NCBI GenBank assembly: GCA_036276235.1
Contig: DATBDZ010000488.1
Span: 1 to 28,031, forward strand
Direction of reading: 5' to 3'
From: JANWHF01 sp036276235
GTDB taxonomy: Bacteria > Planctomycetota > Phycisphaerae > Tepidisphaerales > Tepidisphaeraceae
DNA length: 28,031 bases
A model generated the notes under the pieces. It saw only the letters and a list, made by a program, of their open reading frames with translations. It was not told the DNA's origin and ran no database searches. The position numbers and the translations under genes were made by a program. Shown piece after piece: positions 6,538 through 14,232 of this stretch (positions are counted from its first letter, which is position 1; each line of letters starts with the position of its first letter).

Positions 6538-9369
6538 ATGAGCAGCGATCCGCGCATCGATCAACTTCTCGAGCATCTGTTCGAAACCAAGTCCACACCA
6601 GAAGAAGTCTGCAAGGAGTATCCGGAACTACTTCCGGAGGTGCGGCACCGATGGAGGGAGATAAACGCTGTTGAATCGCATATCGATCAACTCTTTCCGC
6701 CATCGGCACAATTACCGCCGCACAGTTCGGCGGACCCCGATCCGGCAAAGCTGCCGGAGATCCCGGGATATCGCGTTGAAAGCATATTGGGCCGCGGCGG
6801 CGTCGGCGTGGTTTACAAAGCCTACCACCTGAAGCTCAATCGCACGGTGGCGATGAAAATGCTGCTTTCCGGAGCATACGCCAGCTCCGCTGAGCTGGCC
6901 CGCTTCACGCGCGAGGCCCGCGCCATTGCCTCGATCGATTGTCCGCAAATCGTTCAGGTGCACGATATCGGTGAGTTCGACGGCAGGGCCTTTTTCACGA
7001 TGGAGTTTGTCCCCGGCGGAAGCCTCGCGCAAAAACTGGCCGGCATCCCGCAACCGCCGGCACAAGCCGCGGCGCTCGTGGCAACCGTTGCGGATGCTAT
7101 TGGGCGCGCCCACAAACTCGGCATACTTCATCGCGATCTCAAGCCCGCAAATATTCTGCTCACCTCAGAGGGTCAGCCTAAAATCTGCGATTTTGGATTG
7201 GCCAGTTCTTCCAGCGCGGATATGGCACTGACTCTGAGCGGCGTTCGACTCGGAACTCCAAGTTACATGGCTCCGGAGCAAGCGCACGGGAAGCTTCGCG
7301 AGATGGGTCCCGCGGTCGATGTCTATTCGCTGGGCGCGATCTTGTATGAGATGCTGACCGGCCGCCCGCCATTTCGCGGCGAATCCGCCGCCGAAACCGA
7401 AAGACAATTATTAACCCAGGAACCCGTCGCGCCATCCCGGCTCTGCCCGAAAGTCCCGCGGGACCTGGAGACGATCTGCCTCAAATGTCTGCACAAAGAT
7501 CCAAAGCGTCGTTATGACACCGGCCTAACACTTTCCGAGGATTTGGTGCGTTTCCAACACGGTGAGCCAATCGTGGCGCGCCCGATCGGAGCGGTCGAGC
7601 GTTCCATAAAATTCCTCCGCCGCCATCCAACGCTATCCGTCGCGGTCGCGTCGGCCTTGTTGTTGTTGGCGGTGCTGTTGAGCGGCGCAATCTGGATGAT
7701 GCTTCAGCGAAAGGACGTGAGCAATGCGGTTGACACGGATTTGAAGGATGTTGCGGCGCTTCAGCAACGGGCGCGGTGGACCGACGCGCGCACGGCCTTG
7801 GATCGCGCATCCGCTCACCTGGGCAACGGCGGACCCTTTGAGCTGCAACGTCGAATCACCCGAGCCGCCGCCGATCTTGATCTGGTCATGGCGGTCGATC
7901 AGGTTCGATTGAGCCGCGTTACCAGCGGGCAGCAGGTGATCGACAATCGAAAAGCCAGCGCAAAATACGCCCAGCTTTTTCGCGATGCGCGCCTGGGATC
8001 GATGCCCGATTCACCTGCCGACGTCGCACATCGCATCCGCCAATCGGCGATTCGCTCGGCCCTGATCGCGGCGTGCGATGATTGGGCGGCATGCGCGGAC
8101 AATTCGGAAAGACACTGGGTTTTCGATTTGGCGCGGCGTGTCGATCCCGATCCGCAGGGCTGGCGCGATCGCGTGTTTGACGAGGCTGCGTGGGCCAATC
8201 CTGACGCACTGGCAAAGCTCTCGGATAGCTTGCCGCCCGATTTGCAATCACTTTCACTGTTGCTCACTTTTGGCGATCAACTGCGAATAGCCGGGCGAGA
8301 CGCCGCCCCCTTTTTACGCCGCGTCCAGCAACAGCATCCGGATGATTTCTGGGCAAATCTCGTTCTTGGCAACGTGCTTCTGTATAGGCTTCCCTCGCAG
8401 GCGCTTGGGTATTATCGAGCGGCGCTCTCAAGCCGTCCCGGTGCCGCGGTGGGATATTGCGTCGTGGGGGATGCGCTGCGGTTGTTGGATTCAAACGACG
8501 AAGCGATCCGCTATTACGAGAAGGCAATTGCCATCGCCCCCAGATTTGCCAGAGGCTACACCAGTCTTGGGTTATCGCTGGAAGCCGAGTCAAAGCCCGA
8601 CGCCGCGGCAAATTACTATCAACGCGCTTTACAGGTCGATCCTGATTATTCGTGGACTTACTACAACATGGGAGATGCGCTTCTGGACAAGGGGCAATTG
8701 GACGCCGCACTGGAGCAGTTTCACAGGGCCGACGCGCTTGATCCGGGCAACCCTCTGGTCTTCAATCACATCCGCACGATTCAGATCCGCCAGGGACGTG
8801 TTTTGCAAGTGTGGCAAGAATGGCGGCAGATCATCAAGACCGACCCCCCGAGTCACGACGCCTGGTGGGGCTACGCGGAGCTTTCACTCTTTCTAGGCAA
8901 AGAGGATGAGTACAAGCTGGCCCGCACGCAACTGCTGAGGCGATTTGGAGATAATCGCGACCCGCTGGTCACCGAGAAGGTCGCCAAAGCGTGTCTGCTG
9001 CTTCCTGGTACGGATGATGAAATGCGCGCGGCCGCGGTTCTGGCAGATCGCGCGGTCGTTTCCATCGGCTCAGTCGATGACCATCTGTATCCATACTTTA
9101 TGTTCGCCAAAGCGCTGTCCGAGTATCGACTCGGCAAATTCCAGCAAGCCGTCGAAATTCTCCACGGACCTGCGTCAAAAGTGCTCGCCGCATCTCCCAA
9201 ACTTTTGGAAGCGATGGCACAGCAGAAACTTGATCACGCCGAAACCGCCCGAGAGCTTCTCGACGCGGCCATCCGTTCGTCGCGATGGGATCTTGCCGAA
9301 GCCGATAGCCGCGACACTTGGATGATGCACATTCTTCGCCACGAAGCGGAAGCAATGATCCGTAATTAA
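6538..9369 (+). CDS. Hanks-type Ser/Thr protein kinase with one membrane helix and C-terminal TPRs
   Basis: A 943-residue receptor-like kinase. Residues 1-70 form a short helical N-terminus. The kinase domain (about 77-345) has a glycine loop GRGGVGVVYKA, ATP-anchoring Lys107 in VAMKML, catalytic HRDLKPANIL (Asp200), DFGLA (218-222), GTPSYMAPEQ and DVYSLGAILYEMLTGRPPF, so it looks catalytically complete. One membrane helix lies at about 367-389. The extracytoplasmic part has a helical region followed by TPR-like units from about 600 (DEAIRYYEKAIAIAPRFARGY, then two more), and the remaining C-terminus is helical. The gene begins 20 bases after the ECF-like sigma gene, so the kinase probably phosphorylates or otherwise gates that sigma factor (inference). 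A TTGCG/CGCAA hairpin of 5 bp follows the stop at 9372-9385 but has no T tract. Confidence 0.93.
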   Translation: MSSDPRIDQLLEHLFETKSTPEEVCKEYPELLPEVRHRWREINAVESHIDQLFPPSAQLPPHSSADPDPAKLPEIPGYRVESILGRGGVGVVYKAYHLKLNRTVAMKMLLSGAYASSAELARFTREARAIASIDCPQIVQVHDIGEFDGRAFFTMEFVPGGSLAQKLAGIPQPPAQAAALVATVADAIGRAHKLGILHRDLKPANILLTSEGQPKICDFGLASSSSADMALTLSGVRLGTPSYMAPEQAHGKLREMGPAVDVYSLGAILYEMLTGRPPFRGESAAETERQLLTQEPVAPSRLCPKVPRDLETICLKCLHKDPKRRYDTGLTLSEDLVRFQHGEPIVARPIGAVERSIKFLRRHPTLSVAVASALLLLAVLLSGAIWMMLQRKDVSNAVDTDLKDVAALQQRARWTDARTALDRASAHLGNGGPFELQRRITRAAADLDLVMAVDQVRLSRVTSGQQVIDNRKASAKYAQLFRDARLGSMPDSPADVAHRIRQSAIRSALIAACDDWAACADNSERHWVFDLARRVDPDPQGWRDRVFDEAAWANPDALAKLSDSLPPDLQSLSLLLTFGDQLRIAGRDAAPFLRRVQQQHPDDFWANLVLGNVLLYRLPSQALGYYRAALSSRPGAAVGYCVVGDALRLLDSNDEAIRYYEKAIAIAPRFARGYTSLGLSLEAESKPDAAANYYQRALQVDPDYSWTYYNMGDALLDKGQLDAALEQFHRADALDPGNPLVFNHIRTIQIRQGRVLQVWQEWRQIIKTDPPSHDAWWGYAELSLFLGKEDEYKLARTQLLRRFGDNRDPLVTEKVAKACLLLPGTDDEMRAAAVLADRAVVSIGSVDDHLYPYFMFAKALSEYRLGKFQQAVEILHGPASKVLAASPKLLEAMAQQKLDHAETARELLDAAIRSSRWDLAEADSRDTWMMHILRHEAEAMIRN

Positions 9370-9505
9370 TGTTGCGCTAACGCAAATCACCTGCTCAGTT
9401 CGGTGACGTGTACCCACGCTTAGATAAACAGAGGCGAAAAAAGACCGACCGGCTCCAGCCAGCGCCGTCCTCCAGTCCTGTGACCGCAAAACCCTGCGAG
9501 GCAAC

Positions 9506-10522
9506 ATGTTGAGTCAACGCAACTCTCTTTCAACCGTTACACGCCGCGCGATGCTTCAGAACTCCGCCTCTGCACTTGCGGGCGCCGCACTGCTGTCCAT
9601 AGGCGGATGCGCGGCAATTACAAATCCAAGTGAGACCCCAACCGCTTCCAACCCACATTCAGGAGAAACCGACATGAGCAAGATCACGACAAAAGATGGC
9701 ACGGAAATCTATTACAAGGATTGGAGTTCGGCGAGCGCAGCCGAGCCGGGCGGCGGGCAGCCGATCGTCTTCTCGCACGGCTGGCCGCTTTCGGCCGACG
9801 ACTGGGACGCGCAGATGCTGTTTTTCGTTAGCCACGGCTATCGCGTCATCGCCCACGACCGGCGCGGCCACGGCCGCTCCAGTCAGACCAGCGACGGGCA
9901 CGACATGGATCATTACGCCGACGATCTCGCTCAACTCATGGAGCATCTGGATATCGGGAACGCCGTCCATGTCGGCCACTCGACCGGCGGCGGTGAGGTT
10001 GTACGGTACATTGCGCGACATGGCTCAAGCCGCGTCGCCAAGGCTGTCCTGATCAGCGCCGTGCCGCCGCTCATGGTCAAGACGCCGGCGAATCCCGGCG
10101 GGCTTCCCAAGGAGGTCTTCGATGGCCTACAAACCCAGGTCGCGACCAACCGCACTCAGTTCTACCTGGATTTACCGAGCGGTCCCTTCTACGGCTTCAA
10201 CCGCCCCGGCGCTAAAGTTTCCCAGGGCGTGATTTGGAATTGGTGGCGCCAGGGAATGATGGGCAGCGCCAAGGCGCATTACGACGGGATCGTGGCCTTC
10301 TCCCAAACGGATTTCACCGAGGACCTGAAGAAGATCACCATTCCGACACTGGTCATGCACGGCGACGATGACCAGATCGTCCCGTATGCGGATTCCGGGC
10401 CGCTGAGCGCCAAGCTTGTAAAGGGAGCAATCTTGAAAACCTACAAAGGCTTCCCCCACGGCATGCCAACCACAAATGCCGAGCAGATCAACGCTGATCT
10501 GCTTGAGTTCATCAAGTCGTAA
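9506..10522 (+). CDS. alpha/beta hydrolase, non-heme chloroperoxidase-like, with Tat/lipoprotein-type leader
   Basis: A 338-residue hydrolase. The catalytic part has the oxyanion segment FSHGWPLSADDWD, nucleophile Ser159 in GHSTGGGE, an Asp in HGDDDQIVP (287-289) and His318 in GFPHGMPT. This is the pattern of cofactor-free chloroperoxidases and related esterases. Residues 1-56 precede what is normally the first Met of the family (MSKITTKDGTEIYY, residue 57). They hold a twin-arginine motif TRRAMLQ (12-18), a hydrophobic stretch and a lipobox ending IGGC at Cys35. The long form is therefore predicted to be an exported lipoprotein. An AGGAG lies before the internal Met57, so a cytoplasmic short form is also possible. 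A 123-bp copy of this gene's 3' end occurs at 15745-15867. The substrate cannot be inferred. Confidence 0.88.
   Translation: MLSQRNSLSTVTRRAMLQNSASALAGAALLSIGGCAAITNPSETPTASNPHSGETDMSKITTKDGTEIYYKDWSSASAAEPGGGQPIVFSHGWPLSADDWDAQMLFFVSHGYRVIAHDRRGHGRSSQTSDGHDMDHYADDLAQLMEHLDIGNAVHVGHSTGGGEVVRYIARHGSSRVAKAVLISAVPPLMVKTPANPGGLPKEVFDGLQTQVATNRTQFYLDLPSGPFYGFNRPGAKVSQGVIWNWWRQGMMGSAKAHYDGIVAFSQTDFTEDLKKITIPTLVMHGDDDQIVPYADSGPLSAKLVKGAILKTYKGFPHGMPTTNAEQINADLLEFIKS
9661..9676 (+). promoter_or_regulatory. strong internal ribosome-binding site and alternative start of the hydrolase
   Basis: AGGAG at 9661-9665 lies 8 bases before ATG 9674-9676, inside the hydrolase frame and exactly where homologous enzymes begin. 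It is stronger than the site in front of the long start at 9506. It may be a living second start or a relic of a cytoplasmic ancestor to which the leader was added. Confidence 0.5.
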
Positions 10523-10582
10523 TTGCACGTCGTCCAAAACAATGCACGAGAAAAGTCTCTGAACCAGATTAGAGGTAACGAA

Positions 10583-11080
10583 ATGACCACTATGACCGAA
10601 TCTTCAAGTGCGATGCGCCATGGTCCCGGTGGTGGGATCTACCGCTTCGTGATCACGGCGCCGCAAACAGGTAGCACGTTCTTCGCACTCGAAGCAACGG
10701 AGCCGCCAGGCGGCGGTCCGCCGCTGCACATTCACAGGCGCGAGGAGGAATTCTTCTTCGTCCTTGAAGGCGAATTCACCTTCTGGCTCGATGGCGAGGT
10801 CGTCAAGCGCTCGGCAGGCAAAGCGGCGTACATTCCGCGCGGGATGCCGCACTGTTTCAGGAACTGTTCGGACAAGCCGGCGCGCGTGTTGGTACTGTTC
10901 ACGCCGGGCGGCATCGAAGGGTTTTTCGAATACGGCAGGCCACTCGCGGACGGCAGCGTACCGGCGGACGACCTGCTTTTAGAAAGGATCGCAGCGCTGG
11001 GTCCGGCCCATGGACTTGAGGTCCTTGGACCTTCGCCGCTGGCGAATTCGGACATCCGCACGTACGGAGGCGCGCCATGA
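10583..11080 (+). CDS. single-domain cupin protein
   Basis: A 165-residue protein with one conserved cupin barrel. Motif 1 is GGGPPLHIHRREEEFFFVLEG, with the HxH and Glu metal ligands near residues 50-56; motif 2 is IPRGMPHCFRN with the third His. Cupins of this size are often metal-dependent dioxygenases, isomerases or small-molecule sensors; nothing here fixes the reaction. The start at 10583 is preferred because AGAGG lies 7 bases upstream; an upstream in-frame TTG at 10523 abuts the hydrolase stop and has no such site. The stop overlaps the next gene by ATGA, so it is probably co-translated with the racemase-like gene. Confidence 0.85.
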   Translation: MTTMTESSSAMRHGPGGGIYRFVITAPQTGSTFFALEATEPPGGGPPLHIHRREEEFFFVLEGEFTFWLDGEVVKRSAGKAAYIPRGMPHCFRNCSDKPARVLVLFTPGGIEGFFEYGRPLADGSVPADDLLLERIAALGPAHGLEVLGPSPLANSDIRTYGGAP

Positions 11081-11931
11081 ATTTCGAGTCTTTGATGGCC
11101 GCGTCGCAGCGCTTGAGTGTGGGGCTCCTGGTGATCCTCTCGCTCAACGCCTGCACGGCGCCGCCCGCGGGGACCGCCGCCGGGAGCGAGACGGAACGAC
11201 CAGCCCCCAGCCCCATTGAATCCATGAAAGCTATGAAAACGATCGGCGTCCTCGGCGGCCTCGGCCCGCAGGCGACGATGGATTTTGAGCAGCGGGTCCA
11301 CCGCGCGGCACAACGGGTTATCCCGCCGCACCTGAACGGCGGGTATCCGCCGATGGTGGTGTGGTACTGCCGCCACCCGCCGGTGCTCTTGACGGAGGAC
11401 GGCCGCCCACTGCTGCCTCTCCGGGCCGACCCGCGGCTGCTCGAGGCGGCGCGCCGGCTCGGGCAGGTGGCCGACTTCCTGGTCATCCCCTCGAACACCC
11501 CCCACGCCGTCCAGCCCGAGATCGAGCGCGCCGCCGGCCGCCCGGTGGTGAGCATGGTCGGGGCGACGCTAGACGAGGTCCGCCGGCGGGGGTGGAAGCG
11601 CGTCGGCGTGGTCGCACTGGGCCAGCCCATCTTCTACACCGAGCCGCTCGGCCGACTCGGCGTCGCCTGCGAGACCCTCGACGCACCGGCCGGCGACGCC
11701 CTGGACCGGGCGATCTTCCGCGTGATGGAGGGCCGCGAGGGCGCGCAAGACACGGCGGCCGCGCTGGCCGCCGTGAAGCAGTTGCGCGGCCGCCGGGTGG
11801 ACGGCATCATCCTGGGCTGCACCGAAGTCCCGCTGCTGCTCGGGGCGGCAGCTGACGAAGACCCGGACCTGCTGAACCCCGCCGAACTGCTCGCGTCCGC
11901 CGCCGTCTCGGCCGCGATGCAATCGCCGTGA
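11077..11931 (+). CDS. Asp/Glu racemase-superfamily protein with lipoprotein signal and a Ser in place of the first catalytic Cys
   Basis: A 284-residue protein. From about residue 54 it follows the aspartate/glutamate racemase fold: KTIGVLGGLGPQATMDF, an IPSNTPHA segment (137-144) and IILGCTEVPLLL (245-254). Racemases normally use two cysteines, in CNT and GCT. Here the first is Ser139 and only Cys248 remains, so ordinary two-base racemisation is doubtful; one-sided enzymes of the superfamily (hydrolase, decarboxylase or isomerase-like) are alternatives. Residues 1-53 form an extra leader with hydrophobic VGLLVILSLNAC and a possible lipobox Cys26, before the usual MKTIGVLGG start. The protein may therefore be exported. 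GC content is visibly higher than in the flanking genes. The start overlaps the cupin stop by 4 bases. Confidence 0.82.
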   Translation: MNFESLMAASQRLSVGLLVILSLNACTAPPAGTAAGSETERPAPSPIESMKAMKTIGVLGGLGPQATMDFEQRVHRAAQRVIPPHLNGGYPPMVVWYCRHPPVLLTEDGRPLLPLRADPRLLEAARRLGQVADFLVIPSNTPHAVQPEIERAAGRPVVSMVGATLDEVRRRGWKRVGVVALGQPIFYTEPLGRLGVACETLDAPAGDALDRAIFRVMEGREGAQDTAAALAAVKQLRGRRVDGIILGCTEVPLLLGAAADEDPDLLNPAELLASAAVSAAMQSP

Positions 11932-11977
11932 GGCCGGGGCCCACGCGAGCCCGCAACATCGGCCGATTACCCTCGAC

Positions 11978-12535
11978 TTGAACAAACTGACGCCCGAGCA
12001 GCGATCGATGGTCGCGCTGTGGGACCTGCACCAGAAGGGCGAGTTCCAGGACAGGGACGCCCGCGCCTCCTGTGACACGATGGTCGCCAACCCCTACGTC
12101 AACCACGTCGCGGTGATGACCGGGGGAGTCGGCCGGCGCCAGTTGGAGAATTATTACAGCAAGTACTTCATCCCCGGCCAGCCACCCGATCTGGAGGTCG
12201 TCCCTATCTCGCGGACGGTTGGCCAGGAGCGCATCGTCGATGAGTTCCTCTACCGCTGCACGCACACGATCCCAATGGAGTGCCTGCTGCCCGGCGTGCC
12301 GCCGACGGGGCGGCGGAGGGAGATTCCTGTGGTGGTGATCGTCGCCTTCGAGGGCGGCAAGATGAAGGGCGAGCAGCTCTACTGGGATCAGGCATCGGTC
12401 CTGGTGCAGTTGGGACTGCTGGACCCGACGGGCCTCCCGGTGGCCGGGGTCGAGGTCGCCCGCAAGGCCCTCGATCCGGCGGCCGTGCCGTCGAACCTCC
12501 TGATGAAGCGGACGATCGAAGACGAACTGTTGTAA
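11978..12535 (+). CDS. NTF2/SnoaL-like protein
   Basis: About 185 residues with the look of the NTF2-like (SnoaL-type) alpha+beta cone fold: an N-terminal helix LTPEQRSMVALWDLHQKGEF, a central GGVGRRQLENYYSKYFIPGQPPD, and strands VPVVVIVAFEGGKMKGEQLYWDQASVLVQLGLLD (abridged by the reader to its strand cores EIPVVVIVAFEGG and GEQLYWDQASVL). Such proteins are polyketide-cyclase-like enzymes, isomerases or ligand-binding subunits. The start is uncertain. The first possible codon with sensible context is the TTG at 11978, but the frame is open upstream into the racemase gene and no ribosome-binding site is clear. The gap to the racemase stop is 46 bases. High GC is shared with that gene. Role within the cluster unknown. 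Confidence 0.7.
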   Translation: MNKLTPEQRSMVALWDLHQKGEFQDRDARASCDTMVANPYVNHVAVMTGGVGRRQLENYYSKYFIPGQPPDLEVVPISRTVGQERIVDEFLYRCTHTIPMECLLPGVPPTGRRREIPVVVIVAFEGGKMKGEQLYWDQASVLVQLGLLDPTGLPVAGVEVARKALDPAAVPSNLLMKRTIEDELL

Positions 12536-12586
12536 CACGCCGTCCTGGCGTCCAGATTCATCGCCATACGTTTAAGGAGCTATGTC

Positions 12587-14194
12587 GTGGCGAACATCAA
12601 CGATAAAGACTTCGCGGAGCGCGTCCGCCGCAACCAACAAAACCTATCGTCGGATCTCAAATCCCGCTTTGATTACATCGTGTGCGGCGCAGGCTCATCG
12701 GGTTGCGTCGTGGCTGCCCGACTTGCGGCCGATCCGGATACCCATGTGCTGCTGCTTGAAGCGGGCGGCAGCGACGAGGCGGAAATGGTCACGAATCCAA
12801 ACCGCTGGCCGATGACGCTAGGCACCGAGCTTGACTGGGGATTCGTGGCGCAGCCGAATCCAAATCTCAATGGAAGGGCCATACGTTACTCGATGGGCAA
12901 GGTGCTTGGAGGCGGTTCCGGCATTAACGTCTCGACCTGGTCGCGTGGACACCGGGCCGATTGGGATGTCTACGCCACGGAATCGGGTGAACCCGCGTGG
13001 GGCTACGAACGAGTGCTGAATCTGTATCGCCATGCGATTGAAGATTGGGCCGGGCAACCAGACGTTGGCCAACGTGGCGCCGGCGGGCGCGTGCATGTGC
13101 AACCGGCGGCCGATCCTGGTCCGTTCGATTGCGCGCTGCTTGACGGCGCCGAATCGGCCGGGCTCCAGCGTTTTCCGAACGCCAACGGGCGAATGATGGA
13201 AGCCGACGGCGGCTGCGCGCCGGTCGACGAAACGGTTCGGGATGGGAAACGGCGGTCGATCTTCCGCTCCTACGTCTATCCGCTCATGGCGCAGCCGAAC
13301 ATCACGGTCTTGACCGGCGCGCTGGCGACGCGAATTCGATTTGACGGTCGCCGCGCGATCGGCATCGAGTTCCAACACCAGGGGAAGACGCTTCGCGTAC
13401 AGGCCACGCGCGAAGTGATTCTGTCCGTCGGTGCGATTCATACGCCCAAGCTGCTGATGCAGTCGGGCATCGGGGACGAGGCGGAGTTGACGCGAGCGCG
13501 CATTCCCGTGCTCCAATCGCTGCCGGGCGTTGGACGCAACCTTCACGATCACGTCGCCTTCGGGTGTGTCTGGGAAAGCAAGATCCCCGCGGCGAATCCT
13601 GCGCCGCGAAGCAAGACCGCATGCTTCTGGAAGACGGTCCCTGCGCTGGATGCTCCCAACTTTTACGCGTATTCGACACAGGTACCGAACATCACGCCCG
13701 AGAGCGCCGCGCGATTCGACCTCCCGAACGCCTGCTGGTCGCTGGTCGTCGGCATGCGGCCGAGCAGTCGCGGTGCCATCCACCTCACCGGGCCAAACCC
13801 GGCCGATCCGGTAAAGATCGACGCCAACTATCTCGCCAATCCGCAGGACCTGAAGGATCTCATCGGTGGATTGAGCATGTGCCGCGCAATCGGCAACGCC
13901 GCCGCCCTGCGCCGGTTTACCGGCCGTGAGGTCGCGCCGGACTCGCTGGGCACACCGGAACTGGAGCAGTTCTTTCGCAACGGGCTTGGCACCTTCTGGC
14001 ACCAGTCGGGCACCGCGAAGATGGGCCACGATGCGATGTCGGTCGTCGATGGCCAATTGAAAGTCCACGCCGTGAACGGCCTTCGCGTCGCAGATGCATC
14101 CATTCTGCCTCGTGTCACAACCGGCAACACGATGGCTCCCTGCGTCGTCATCGGCGAGCAGGCAGCGGCATTCTTGCGCCAGAACCCGGCATGA
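12587..14194 (+). CDS. GMC-family FAD-dependent oxidoreductase (choline/glucose dehydrogenase-like)
   Basis: A 535-residue flavoprotein of full family length. The FAD-binding Rossmann motif is CGAGSSGC (33-40) followed by VLLLEAGG. The GMC signature 1 region is GKVLGGGSGINVSTWSRGHR (104-123), and the C-terminal FAD and catalytic region has His472 in FWHQSGTAKMG and Asn514 in TTGNTMAP. These residues are expected to oxidise a hydroxyl group to a carbonyl. The start is a GTG at 12587, set by AAGGAG 7 bases upstream; a nearby ATG at 12582 is out of frame. No signal peptide is seen, so it should be cytoplasmic, unlike the two exported members of the cluster. The substrate could be an alcohol, sugar or choline-like molecule and is not determined. 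Confidence 0.93.
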   Translation: MANINDKDFAERVRRNQQNLSSDLKSRFDYIVCGAGSSGCVVAARLAADPDTHVLLLEAGGSDEAEMVTNPNRWPMTLGTELDWGFVAQPNPNLNGRAIRYSMGKVLGGGSGINVSTWSRGHRADWDVYATESGEPAWGYERVLNLYRHAIEDWAGQPDVGQRGAGGRVHVQPAADPGPFDCALLDGAESAGLQRFPNANGRMMEADGGCAPVDETVRDGKRRSIFRSYVYPLMAQPNITVLTGALATRIRFDGRRAIGIEFQHQGKTLRVQATREVILSVGAIHTPKLLMQSGIGDEAELTRARIPVLQSLPGVGRNLHDHVAFGCVWESKIPAANPAPRSKTACFWKTVPALDAPNFYAYSTQVPNITPESAARFDLPNACWSLVVGMRPSSRGAIHLTGPNPADPVKIDANYLANPQDLKDLIGGLSMCRAIGNAAALRRFTGREVAPDSLGTPELEQFFRNGLGTFWHQSGTAKMGHDAMSVVDGQLKVHAVNGLRVADASILPRVTTGNTMAPCVVIGEQAAAFLRQNPA

Positions 14195-14232
14195 GGCGCG
14201 CAACGTCAAACTCACGCATAGGTGAATGAGCC

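Noticed and set aside
9372..9385. TTGCG/CGCAA hairpin after the kinase gene as a terminator
   Set aside because: The stem is only 5 bp and no T tract follows, so termination cannot be supported.
10523..10582. An earlier TTG start for the cupin gene
   Set aside because: It directly abuts the hydrolase stop and lacks a ribosome-binding site, whereas the ATG at 10583 has AGAGG at good spacing.
10732..12538. Several long minus-strand frames opposite the cupin, racemase-like and NTF2-like genes
   Set aside because: They are by-products of high third-position GC; the plus-strand genes have motifs, ATGA coupling and ribosome-binding sites.
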